Shown: positions 56,992 through 64,000 of the stretch, piece by piece
Layout: each line of letters opens with the position of its first letter
Position numbering within the stretch: position 1 is the first letter of the stretch
Source: an uncultured Duncaniella sp.
GTDB taxonomy: Bacteria > Bacteroidota > Bacteroidia > Bacteroidales > Muribaculaceae
Assembly (NCBI GenBank): GCA_910578515.1
Contig: CAJTQR010000004.1
Coordinates: 417,528-481,527 of the forward strand
DNA length: 64,000 nucleotides
Direction: 5' to 3'
The notes under the pieces: model-generated
What the model saw: the letters and a program-made list of their open reading frames with translations, nothing else
The model's database searches: none
What the model was told of the DNA's origin: nothing
Program-made: the position numbers and the translations under genes

Positions 56992-57819
56992 ATGCTTTAT
57001 AACATCACATTTTCACCTACCGGAACTTCCGCTAAAGTTGCCGATGCTATTACTGAAGGTATTCTGTCAACCGCAAAATTAGAACCGACACGTCACAACC
57101 TTACCAACTCAAATGCGGAAGAGATAGAATTGTGTGCCGATGATATAGCTGTAATTTCAGCTCCGGTCTACGGAGGGAAAATGGCTCCAATCGCCAAAGA
57201 ACGCATGAAGAATCTGAAAGGTGACGGCACTCCATGTGTGATAGTGGCGGTGTATGGTAATAGGGCATTTGAAAATGCTCTCAACGATATGGCTGAATTT
57301 GTCACCGAACGTGGCTTTATGCCGATTGCGGCCGCAGCATTCGTGGGTGAGCACTCATATTCATCAGCCACCAACCCTATAGCTGTAGGTCGTCCTGACG
57401 CAAAGGATATTTCAGATGCCATGAAATTCGGACGTGAGATAGCCGAACACCTTCCAGCTAACTCCTTGCACCGGATTGACACAACGGTACTCACCGACGA
57501 ACCTTCGCCGGCAGAATCTCTGACAAATTTCCGCAACTTCGTCATGAGCTATATACAGCAGCAAAAAGAGGCTCCCCGGCAGTATCTACCCGAGGTCAAC
57601 ACAGAGCTGTGTAATGAATGTGGAGCGTGCGTAGATATTTGCCCTACAGGAGCAATCGGTGATGACTGTATTACAGTTGATGCCTCCAAATGCATAAAAT
57701 GTTGTGCATGTGTAAAATCATGCCCCGCGGGAGCACGTAGTTTGTTCTCTCCCTTCGCCCCAGTTCTTTCAGCGAACTTCAGCCAACGCAAATCGCCGTT
57801 AACCGCATTGGGAATCTGA
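56992..57819 (+). CDS. EFR1-type flavodoxin-ferredoxin protein
   Basis: A 275-residue protein joining a flavodoxin-like domain (about 1-165; ITFSPTGTSAKVADAI is the FMN phosphate loop, and ISAPVYGGKMAPIAKER the second loop) to two 4Fe-4S motifs of ferredoxin type (CNECGACVDICPTGA and CIKCCACVKSCPAGA, about 203-250). This is the EFR1 family, often found in anaerobes, thought to hand electrons between low-potential partners; physiological partner unknown. The end of the gene carries the -33 element of the next promoter. Confidence 0.9.
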   Translation: MLYNITFSPTGTSAKVADAITEGILSTAKLEPTRHNLTNSNAEEIELCADDIAVISAPVYGGKMAPIAKERMKNLKGDGTPCVIVAVYGNRAFENALNDMAEFVTERGFMPIAAAAFVGEHSYSSATNPIAVGRPDAKDISDAMKFGREIAEHLPANSLHRIDTTVLTDEPSPAESLTNFRNFVMSYIQQQKEAPRQYLPEVNTELCNECGACVDICPTGAIGDDCITVDASKCIKCCACVKSCPAGARSLFSPFAPVLSANFSQRKSPLTALGI

Positions 57820-57838
57820 GAAATTTGTTGTAATTTTG
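57808..57838 (+). promoter_or_regulatory. Promoter of the Yip1-like gene, overlapping the preceding stop
   Basis: TTG at 57808-57810, 20-base spacer, TAATTTTG at 57831-57838. The -33 element is inside the last codons of the ferredoxin gene. Confidence 0.7.
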
Positions 57839-57858
57839 CAGTTCTAAAATTTTGATAT

Positions 57859-58404
57859 ATGAAGAGCTATCTCAAGCACATGTTTCAATTGATACTTTCT
57901 CCCGGAAACGGGTGGGAAGATATTGACAGTGCCAATGAGAATCCACGAGACATAGCACAGTCCGGATTTTATCCGCTGATAGCCATCACGGCAGCCAGTG
58001 TTTTTTTTCAAGGGCTGTACCATCACCACATCCCGTTTCTGGTACTGTTTCTGAGAATGCTGGTTACATTCCTGGTCTACTTCATATCCTATTTTTTCGG
58101 AGCATTCATTCTCTCGGTATTTGTAGAGCCGACACTGAATGGTCGTTACAATGAGCGTAAATGCCATACGTTCACGCTCTATACGCTCGGATTGCTCGCA
58201 TTGATATCGTTGGTCATCAACTGTCTTCCAATCACGTCGATGATGCTGTTCTTCCTGCCGTTCTATGTAGCGCTGATTCAATGGAAAGCGACCAAATACA
58301 TGGACATCCGCGAGGAGAAGATTGGTATTTTCATGATAATAGCAATCCTTGGCGTGCTCCTGCCCCCGTATTTATTTTACTTTCTTTTCTCACTAATATT
58401 GTAA
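57859..58404 (+). CDS. Yip1-like small membrane protein
   Basis: A 181-residue protein with a short cytosolic N-terminus containing LILSPGNGWEDIDSANENPRD, the pattern seen at the start of Yip1/DUF1282-type proteins (P-----W--I------), and about five membrane segments. Function unknown. It starts just after the ferredoxin gene but from its own promoter, and it is followed by smpB after seven bases, so the two are co-transcribed. Confidence 0.75.
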   Translation: MKSYLKHMFQLILSPGNGWEDIDSANENPRDIAQSGFYPLIAITAASVFFQGLYHHHIPFLVLFLRMLVTFLVYFISYFFGAFILSVFVEPTLNGRYNERKCHTFTLYTLGLLALISLVINCLPITSMMLFFLPFYVALIQWKATKYMDIREEKIGIFMIIAILGVLLPPYLFYFLFSLIL

Positions 58405-58411
58405 TTAACAC

Positions 58412-58864
58412 ATGAATCCAAAAGAAATAAACATAAAAAACAAGCGAGCCTCATACGATTACGCCATCTCCGACACTTTCACTGCCGGACTGGTCCTCAC
58501 CGGTACTGAGATTAAGGCGTTGCGTCAAGGAAAAGCATCGCTTGCCGATACATTCTGCTTTGTCGACAACGGAGAAGTGTGGGTGAAAAACATGTATATC
58601 GCAGAGTATTTCTACGGCACATACAATAATCATTCCACCCGTCGCGACCGCAAGCTGTTGCTCAACCGTAAAGAAATTACCAAGCTTGAGAAAAGCGGTA
58701 AGGAAGCGGGCTACACCATAGTGCCCTTACGACTTTTCATCAACGACCGCGGACTCGCCAAGCTCGTGATTGGAATAGCCCGAGGTAAGAAGGAATACGA
58801 TAAACGTCAGTCAATCAAAGAGCGTGAGGATAAGCGCACCATCGCCCGTATGATGGAGAAATAA
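58412..58864 (+). CDS. smpB: SsrA-binding protein
   Basis: A 150-residue RNA-binding protein that carries tmRNA to stalled ribosomes. The core sequence INIKNKRASYDYAISDTFTAG, LTGTEIKALRQGKASLADTFCF and the C-terminal GKKEYDKRQSIKEREDKRTIARMM tail are diagnostic. No ssrA gene was recognised in the window. It begins seven bases after the Yip1-like gene and ends one base before the stop of the opposing lipoprotein gene, so there is no room for a terminator between. Confidence 0.97.
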   Translation: MNPKEINIKNKRASYDYAISDTFTAGLVLTGTEIKALRQGKASLADTFCFVDNGEVWVKNMYIAEYFYGTYNNHSTRRDRKLLLNRKEITKLEKSGKEAGYTIVPLRLFINDRGLAKLVIGIARGKKEYDKRQSIKEREDKRTIARMMEK

Positions 58865-58865
58865 T

Positions 58866-59426
58866 TCAGTTGGTGGGGATGACCAACACAAGGTTCGCTG
58901 GCTCGTCTGTGATGATATGATACCACTCTGAACGCGACGAAACTTTCTTAAATAGCATACGCTCCACTCCAACTTCAGCTGAATTAACAGTAAGCGTGAC
59001 TCCGCTTACCACTGAATCGGAACTTACACTGCCGAACCTACAGCTTACTCTGGTGCCACCGTCAAGGTCAATTATTTCAACCGACCGCTTAGAAGTGCCC
59101 TTATCCGTATTAAAGAGCACTCCACCATTTTCATACTCCAGCTCAATACCGTTGCCCGTATAGCGCCACGCATCACTCTTCAATTCTTTTGAGAAATCAT
59201 AATCCTGCTCAAGTATACCAGGACGCTGAGTGGAATCAGCATCTGAAGGGGGAACCGGAGGCTCATCTCTGCCACCATTTTCAGGGTTGCCTCCACGATG
59301 CTCTCCGGAGGATTTCTCACACCCTGCGAGGAGCATGGAGCAGGAGACCGCACACACAGGCACCCATAGAGAAATGAGGCATGCCAGCATTTTTATCTTA
59401 CGCATGATTGGAAACAGTACTTTCAT
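58866..59426 (-). CDS. Lipoprotein of unknown function downstream of the endonuclease
   Basis: A 186-residue lipoprotein. A start at 59405 (MRKIKML) gives the tidier signal peptide; the annotated one at 59426 adds seven residues. The lipobox is LLAGC, with a second candidate AVSC seven residues earlier. A glycine- and proline-rich linker (GGNPENGGRDEPPVPPSDAD) leads to a small C-terminal beta domain (about 95-186). No family recognised. It lies 13 bases after the endonuclease gene and was probably made from the same message, so a joint function, such as surface binding of DNA, is possible but not shown. Confidence 0.7.
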   Translation of the reverse strand: MKVLFPIMRKIKMLACLISLWVPVCAVSCSMLLAGCEKSSGEHRGGNPENGGRDEPPVPPSDADSTQRPGILEQDYDFSKELKSDAWRYTGNGIELEYENGGVLFNTDKGTSKRSVEIIDLDGGTRVSCRFGSVSSDSVVSGVTLTVNSAEVGVERMLFKKVSSRSEWYHIITDEPANLVLVIPTN

Positions 59427-59439
59427 AAGCGAGAGGTCT

Positions 59440-60414
59440 CTAACGGTTAATTGTTATCATTATGTATCCTTTCACACCTGTTGATGGCGAAGTGTAAGCA
59501 AGATGATGTTTACCCACGCCAAGCTCAGCCGGAGTGTATGTACCACCCGACGCAGGAAGTCCGTCAATGCTCCAGACAGCATCAGACGCTATATAGGGAG
59601 AAATCAAATCAATCCGCTCATCGTTCAGTGAATAAACCGCACGCAGTGGCACAGGCTCGCCTGGTACAAGATATATCTCACCCGCAAGGTCTCCCCAAAG
59701 ATAATCGGCCAATTCAGGAAAATCGACGAATGGATTGCGGTTCATCTGCTGACGCTCGACCGCATCATTCTTGCTACGCTCAGCATCACTTACCGGATAT
59801 AATTTATGCCATCCCATAAGCAGTTGACGGGCATATACATTGAACACTGGATAGACGTTTGCGTCCATCATCATGAAGCCTCGCGGTGACCATATCATGG
59901 ATGGATACATGAGCGCCATATAGAAATACACCCGCGCCAGTTCTCCCCGAAACTCCTCGGGTGGAGAATAAAGTTCGGTAAGAGTACCATACATCATCCC
60001 TGTACCTGCTTTCCACCGTCCGTTGTCAAATATAGCCTCTGTCACGTCGCCGGGGGTAAGTTCCTTACGGTAGGTTACCACATCCTTGTGAAGTGGAAAC
60101 AGGTTGAACAAGTCAGCCATAGACGCTTCCATGAGTTCCGGTGCATAACTCCACCATTCGGCAGGCACCAATCCACCCCAAGTGTACCCTTCAGGTAGCA
60201 TGCCACCCGATACCCGTACCACTACCCCGGAGAAAGGGTCGTATATTTCAGATGATATTTCCCGGCTGCTCACTGTGCGTCCCGGTTTAAAATTCTCATA
60301 GAGCGAATTGCGCAAAGCCACCCCCGATTTACCATTGAAAGGCACCTCCGCATCCGTATGTAGGGATGCAGCGATGCCTGTCAAAATCAGGAGGAAGGGT
60401 AGAGTCCTTCTCAT
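59440..60414 (-). CDS. Secreted endonuclease I family nuclease
   Basis: A 324-residue protein with signal peptide (to HTDAE). Residues about 35-230 match the Endonuclease I family of beta-beta-alpha-metal nucleases: DLFNLFP after the metal-site region, GELARVYFYMALMYP and the closing NRNPFVDFPELADYLWG. Such nucleases cut DNA outside the cytoplasm for phosphate or nucleoside supply. The His expected in the catalytic region is not in a canonical DLHHLFP block (here MADLFNLFPLHKDV), so activity is uncertain. A C-terminal Ig-like domain (about 255-324) ends the protein. It lies after the terminator of the lpx operon. Confidence 0.85.
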   Translation of the reverse strand: MRRTLPFLLILTGIAASLHTDAEVPFNGKSGVALRNSLYENFKPGRTVSSREISSEIYDPFSGVVVRVSGGMLPEGYTWGGLVPAEWWSYAPELMEASMADLFNLFPLHKDVVTYRKELTPGDVTEAIFDNGRWKAGTGMMYGTLTELYSPPEEFRGELARVYFYMALMYPSMIWSPRGFMMMDANVYPVFNVYARQLLMGWHKLYPVSDAERSKNDAVERQQMNRNPFVDFPELADYLWGDLAGEIYLVPGEPVPLRAVYSLNDERIDLISPYIASDAVWSIDGLPASGGTYTPAELGVGKHHLAYTSPSTGVKGYIMITINR

Positions 60415-60452
60415 ATTTCAAATTGTTTTATAGCTAAGATGAATGTGTATAT

Positions 60453-60487
60453 AAAAAAACTGCGGGGTGTATCTAAACGCCCCGCAG
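60453..60487 (-). terminator. Terminator of the lpx operon
   Basis: CTGCGGGGTGT / ACGCCCCGCAG, 11 bp with one G-U pair, loop ATCTAA; on the minus strand it is followed by TTTTTTTAT, 25 bases after the lpxA stop. Confidence 0.93.
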
Positions 60488-60511
60488 AATATCTGGCGCA
60501 GACGCTGTTCT

Positions 60512-61288
60512 TTAAACGTAACCGCGGATTATGCCGCGCTTTGAATTACGGACAAAGAGTATAATCTCGTCGCGTTCCTTTGTGGCTGGCAGCTCAGCCT
60601 CGATGCGTTCGATTGCATCTGAGTTGTTGAGACCTGAGAGGTAGAGATAACGATAAGTTTCCTGGATGTCGCGGATAGTCTCATTGGTGAAACCACGGCG
60701 ACGGAGACCGATGGAGTTGATACCGGCATAGGCAATAGGTTCACGACCTGCTTTAACATAGGGAGGGATATCCTTGTTGACAAGAGCACCACCCTGAAGC
60801 ATCACATGTGGACCAATATGACAGAACTGGTGAATCAAAGCACCACCACCTATCACAGCGAAGTCATCAATCACCACCTCACCTGCAATCTGCACGGCAT
60901 TCGACATGATTACATTGTTGCCTACCACACAGTCGTGAGCCACGTGACAGTATGCCATGATGAGACAGTTGTTGCCCACCACAGTCTTACCTTTTGAAGC
61001 TGTGCCACGATGGATAGTCACACATTCGCGTATTACTGTATTGTCACCGATGATGGCTACTGATTCCTCACCATTAAACTTGAGGTCCTGAGGAGGACCA
61101 GAAATGACTGCTCCCGGATAAATGGTACAATTCTTTCCGATGCGCGCACCTTCCATAATGGTGACATTTGAGCCGATGCGGGTACCTTCACCAATCTCCA
61201 CATTCTGGTCAATGGTGACAAAGGGGTCAATCACCACGCTGGGATGTATCTTGGCAGCCGGATGAACGTATGCTAAAGGTTGTTTCAT
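60512..61288 (-). CDS. lpxA: UDP-N-acetylglucosamine acyltransferase
   Basis: A 258-residue enzyme that adds the first 3-hydroxyacyl chain to UDP-GlcNAc in lipid A synthesis. It is a left-handed beta helix of hexapeptide repeats (VVIDPFVTIDQNVEIGEGTRIGSNVTI) with the catalytic His in MAYCHVAHDCVVGNN and a helical C-terminal domain. It is the last gene of lpxD-lpxC/fabZ-lpxA, 18 bases after the fusion gene. Confidence 0.97.
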   Translation of the reverse strand: MKQPLAYVHPAAKIHPSVVIDPFVTIDQNVEIGEGTRIGSNVTIMEGARIGKNCTIYPGAVISGPPQDLKFNGEESVAIIGDNTVIRECVTIHRGTASKGKTVVGNNCLIMAYCHVAHDCVVGNNVIMSNAVQIAGEVVIDDFAVIGGGALIHQFCHIGPHVMLQGGALVNKDIPPYVKAGREPIAYAGINSIGLRRRGFTNETIRDIQETYRYLYLSGLNNSDAIERIEAELPATKERDEIILFVRNSKRGIIRGYV

Positions 61289-61306
61289 TATATTCTGGTT
61301 TAGAAC

Positions 61307-62689
61307 TTATTTATTCTTGATGATTTGTGCCATGAACTCGCACTCAGTCACGATTTTCTCGCCTACGAAAGCGTAGCCCTTCATCATGGCGCAGCCGCGA
61401 CGCAACTCTGTCATATATGACACGTGGAATATAAGCGTATCGCCGGGCACAACTTTCTGGCGGAACTTCACATTGTCAATCTTCATGAAGTAGGTAGAAT
61501 AACGTTCAGGTTCGTCAAGACCGCTGAGCACAAGCAAACCACCGGTCTGTGCCATAGCCTCTACCTGAAGTACTCCGGGGAGCACTGGCTCCTGAGGGAA
61601 GTGACCGGTGAAGAAAGGCTCGTTAGCCGTGATATTCTTCACACCTACTATATAGTTTGTACCCTTCTCGATAATCTTGTCGACCAAAAGGAAAGGATAA
61701 CGGTGAGGGAGGAGTTCGCGGATACGGTTATTGTCCATCAGCGGCTCCTTGTTAGGATTGTAGATGGGAGCCTGCACTTCCTGATGCTTGATTTCGCGGC
61801 GAATCTTCTTGGCGAAGGTAGTGTTTATTGAATGTCCGGGACGAGTGGCAATGATACGTCCCTTGAGCGGACGACCGATAAGCGCGAGGTCGCCGAGCAC
61901 ATCGAGAAGTTTATGACGCGCAGGTTCATTCTCTGAAGTAAGAGGAGCATCGTTGATATATCCAAACTCATTCACGCTCTTGTGAGGCACGTTCATGAGG
62001 TCAGCAAGACGGTCGAGCTCGCTCTGGTCCATCGGAGTATCGTAAATCACAATGGCGTTGTCAAGGTCACCACCCTTAATGAGATTACCCTTTACGAGAG
62101 GTTCAATCTCGCGCACGAATACAAATGTGCGGCTTGACGCTATCTCATCCTTAAATTCCTCCATGTGTTCCAGAGATGCAAACTGATTGTTGAGCACCAC
62201 TGAATCAAAGTCGATTTTCACATCAACCGAGAAGTCATCATCAGGAAGAACGAGAATTGACGAACCGGTAGTATCGTCGCGCACTTCTACCTTTGACTTG
62301 ATATAATAGAAGTCCTTGTCAGCATTCTGCTCAACAGTGCCCACTTTCTGGATTTCCTCGCAGTAGAGACGTGCGCTACCGTCAAGAATAGGCATTTCGG
62401 GAGCGTTAACCTCGATGAGACAGTTATCAATGCCGGCAGCATAGAGCGCAGATAAAGAATGCTCGATAGTTGAGACACGAGCTTCACCCTTAGCAATAAC
62501 TGTACCACGATTGGTTGCTACAACGTTTTCAGCCAATGCATCAATCACGGGCTGACCTTCCATATCGACACGTTTGAATTTATAACCATGGTTTTCGGGA
62601 GCCGGAAGGAACCTAGCTGTAATCTCCAGTCCGGTATGCAGACCCTTACCTACAAGTGTAAATTCTCCGTTTAATGTTATCTGATTCAT
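61307..62689 (-). CDS. lpxC/fabZ: Fused UDP-3-O-acyl-GlcNAc deacetylase / 3-hydroxyacyl-ACP dehydratase
   Basis: A 460-residue fusion found in Bacteroidota. Residues 1-300 are LpxC, the zinc deacetylase committed step of lipid A: zinc ligands His in TIEHSLSALYAAGIDN and H-x3-D in RHKLLDVLGDLALIG. From about residue 316 a FabZ hot-dog domain follows, with RELLPHRYPFLLVDKI, catalytic His in FTGHFPQEPVLPGV and Glu in QVEAMAQTGG. One protein therefore uses the acyl-ACP pool in two directions. The gap to lpxD is nine bases. Confidence 0.97.
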   Translation of the reverse strand: MNQITLNGEFTLVGKGLHTGLEITARFLPAPENHGYKFKRVDMEGQPVIDALAENVVATNRGTVIAKGEARVSTIEHSLSALYAAGIDNCLIEVNAPEMPILDGSARLYCEEIQKVGTVEQNADKDFYYIKSKVEVRDDTTGSSILVLPDDDFSVDVKIDFDSVVLNNQFASLEHMEEFKDEIASSRTFVFVREIEPLVKGNLIKGGDLDNAIVIYDTPMDQSELDRLADLMNVPHKSVNEFGYINDAPLTSENEPARHKLLDVLGDLALIGRPLKGRIIATRPGHSINTTFAKKIRREIKHQEVQAPIYNPNKEPLMDNNRIRELLPHRYPFLLVDKIIEKGTNYIVGVKNITANEPFFTGHFPQEPVLPGVLQVEAMAQTGGLLVLSGLDEPERYSTYFMKIDNVKFRQKVVPGDTLIFHVSYMTELRRGCAMMKGYAFVGEKIVTECEFMAQIIKNK

Positions 62690-62698
62690 ATATCAAAA

Positions 62699-63718
62699 CT
62701 ATTTTACTTTCTTTTCGAGTTCCTTTACCTTGTCATAAAGCGAACCAAGTTTCTTAACATATACCAGTCCACGGGCATACTCACCCATTTCCACTGCTGG
62801 CGCACCCATAATCCTGTCGCCTTTCTTGGTACCCTTATTTACACCGCTCTGGGCACCGATTTCAGTACCGTCAGCTATAGATATGTGACCTACCACACCT
62901 ACCTGACCGCCAATCATACACTGGGCACCGATTTTTGCTGAGCCGGCGATACCAGCCTGAGCTGCCATAACAGTATTGGCTCCTACTGAGCAGTTGTGGG
63001 CAATCTGGATAAGGTTATCGAGTTTAACGCCTTTACCGATATGAGTTGCGCCCATCATAGCGCGGTCAATTGTAGTATTGGCCCCGATTTCCACATCGTC
63101 ATCGAGCACCACATTTCCTGTCTGTGGTATTTTTTCATAATGACCATCCACGGGAGCGAATCCAAATCCATCAGCACCAATCACAGCACCAGAATGGATG
63201 ATGCATCGCTTTCCAATCTTACAGCCATCATAAACCTTAACACCAGGATAGAGGATAGAACCCTCGCCTATCTCGCATCGTGCACCTACATAGGTCTGAG
63301 GATATATCTTGACATTCTCTCCTATCTTTGCACCTGCACCAATATAAGCAAAAGCACCCACATACGCATCAGCCGGAATTTCTACTCCTTCAGCCACGAA
63401 TGAGGGTGTCTCGACACCACGTTTCTCCACTTGGTTCATTTTTGACACCATGTCAAGAAGATGAGCGATGGTAGCATACGGGTCATCAACACGAAGTAGA
63501 GTCGCCTTCACCGGCTGCTCTGCCACAAAATCGCGGCGTACAAGCACCACAGAGGACTCAGTAGTATATATAAAATGAGTATATTTAGGATTTGCAAGAA
63601 ATGATAAAGCACCGGGATGCCCTTCTTCTATTTTTGCAAAAGTATTGACTTTAACATTTTCATCGCCTTCAACCTGTCCGTTGACAAGGGCTGCGAGTTG
63701 CGAAGCAGTAAGTTCCAT
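62699..63718 (-). CDS. lpxD: UDP-3-O-(3-hydroxyacyl)glucosamine N-acyltransferase
   Basis: A 339-residue enzyme that adds the second, amide-linked acyl chain of lipid A. The N-terminal uridine-binding domain (MELTASQLAALVNGQVEG to about residue 95) precedes a hexapeptide beta helix (GVEIPADAYVGAFAYIGAGAKIGENV) with the catalytic His in NLIQIAHNCSVG. It heads the lpx operon from a consensus promoter with a leader of about 50 bases. Confidence 0.97.
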   Translation of the reverse strand: MELTASQLAALVNGQVEGDENVKVNTFAKIEEGHPGALSFLANPKYTHFIYTTESSVVLVRRDFVAEQPVKATLLRVDDPYATIAHLLDMVSKMNQVEKRGVETPSFVAEGVEIPADAYVGAFAYIGAGAKIGENVKIYPQTYVGARCEIGEGSILYPGVKVYDGCKIGKRCIIHSGAVIGADGFGFAPVDGHYEKIPQTGNVVLDDDVEIGANTTIDRAMMGATHIGKGVKLDNLIQIAHNCSVGANTVMAAQAGIAGSAKIGAQCMIGGQVGVVGHISIADGTEIGAQSGVNKGTKKGDRIMGAPAVEMGEYARGLVYVKKLGSLYDKVKELEKKVK

Positions 63719-63776
63719 TTATAGTTACTTTTATAATCTAAATTACTGAGGTCGCGGTATTGACCTAAGATGCTTG

Positions 63777-63807
63777 CAAAAGTACAATATTTTTACGGAT
63801 TGTCCAA
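63777..63807 (-). promoter_or_regulatory. Promoter of the lpx operon
   Basis: Minus-strand TTG (63805-63807), 20-base spacer, TACTTTTG (63777-63784). It shows that the operon starts with lpxD and does not depend on genes to the right. Confidence 0.8.
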
Positions 63808-63837
63808 TTAAATCATTACGAATCGGACCATAAAGCA

Positions 63838-63960
63838 ATGATAAACATTATTAAAAGAGCCACTATTATAGTCGATAGAGCTATTAAAGCATTAAATATA
63901 TCGAAGCTCATCACTGAACAACGACGTATGTATGGTATTAATAGCTATAAAAAAAGATAG
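63838..63960 (+). CDS. Possible 40-residue cationic small protein
   Basis: An open frame from ATG 63838 to TAG 63960 encodes 40 residues, beginning MINIIKRATIIVDRAIKALN and ending YKKR. It is rich in Ile, Lys and Arg and could form a basic amphipathic helix. No -7 box is visible before it and it overlaps a minus-strand terminator, so a chance frame in AT-rich DNA is equally possible. Confidence 0.2.
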   Translation: MINIIKRATIIVDRAIKALNISKLITEQRRMYGINSYKKR

Positions 63961-63988
63961 CCGGCTCCAGATGTTGGAACCGGCTATC
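63949..63988 (-). terminator. Terminator of a leftward gene beyond the right edge
   Basis: GATAGCCGGCTCC / GGAACCGGCTATC, 13 bp with one mismatch, loop AGATGTT; on the minus strand seven T follow. It marks the end of a minus-strand gene lying just outside the window. Confidence 0.85.
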
Positions 63989-64000
63989 GGTTAGAGGGGG

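Noticed and set aside
1..64000. CRISPR array, insertion sequence, integrase or phage genes
   Set aside because: No regularly spaced direct repeats, transposase or integrase motifs, or terminal inverted repeats were found on either strand.

Overview
The window is chromosomal DNA from a Gram-negative member of the Bacteroidales, most likely a gut commensal of the Muribaculaceae or a close relative. The order is well supported: a SusC/SusD pair with SusE/F-like lipoproteins, a fimbrillin cluster, gldE/gldD, an LpxC-FabZ fusion, DcaP-like and TonB-dependent outer membrane proteins, lipoproteins with acidic residues after the lipobox cysteine, and Bacteroidota-type promoters (TTTG or TTG, 19-21 bases, then TAnnTTTG) in front of many genes with no Shine-Dalgarno sequence. 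The family is an inference from overall protein character. No insertion sequence, phage, CRISPR array or integrase was seen.

Layout. 1-5437: the end of a polysaccharide-utilisation operon (SusC C-terminus, SusD, two related SusE/F-like glycan-binding lipoproteins) closed by a row of three hairpins. 5615-10788: a zinc-ribbon membrane protein, a sodium:amino-acid symporter and a divergent GH3 glycosidase. 10811-18666: prfB with its programmed frameshift, a divergent AspT/YidE-type transporter, then a leftward cluster speA-truA-acyltransferase-glsA. 18726-24542: an abundant-looking OmpA/TPR lipoprotein, a channel-like protein with an unusual pore loop, and a TonB receptor followed by a DUF362 lipoprotein. 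24644-32317: a GH43-like enzyme, serine acetyltransferase, an RNA methyltransferase, purD, a membrane protein and pdxB. 32316-35821: a surface-lipoprotein MACPF (pore-forming family) gene divergent from a membrane-anchored AraC-type regulator. 35920-38509: gldE-gldD-phosphopantetheinyl transferase. 38539-43451: a DUF5119-type lipoprotein and three fimbrillin-like lipoproteins running into an opposing XRE/S24 regulator. 43483-50144: tRNA-CAU, rpsU, a glycosidase-like lipoprotein, phosphoesterase, acetyltransferase, a porin and an M18 aminopeptidase. 50341-58864: small lipoproteins, acpP-fabF, a DUF3127 OB-fold protein, a GH43 enzyme with a palindromic operator in its promoter, a flavodoxin/ferredoxin protein, a Yip1-like membrane protein and smpB. 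58866-64000: a leftward lipoprotein-endonuclease I pair and the lipid A operon lpxD-lpxC/fabZ-lpxA.

How the genes connect. Acyl-carrier protein, FabF, the FabZ half of the fusion, LpxA/C/D and a Sfp-type phosphopantetheinyl transferase all serve acyl-ACP and lipid A synthesis. Glycan use is represented by the Sus proteins, GH3, two GH43-type enzymes and a six-hairpin-like lipoprotein. The cell surface is richly represented: SusCDEF, fimbrillins, MACPF protein, porin, TonB receptor and OmpA/TPR lipoprotein.

The most interesting items are the MACPF lipoprotein with its divergent membrane regulator (a candidate antibacterial toxin of the BSAP type), the 16-bp perfect palindrome inside the promoter of the 54917-56596 GH43 gene, the compact DUF5119/fimbrillin operon, the non-canonical pore loop of the channel-like protein, and three genes whose -7 box ends four bases before the ATG, predicting near-leaderless mRNAs. 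All functions are read from sequence by eye; no searches were run.
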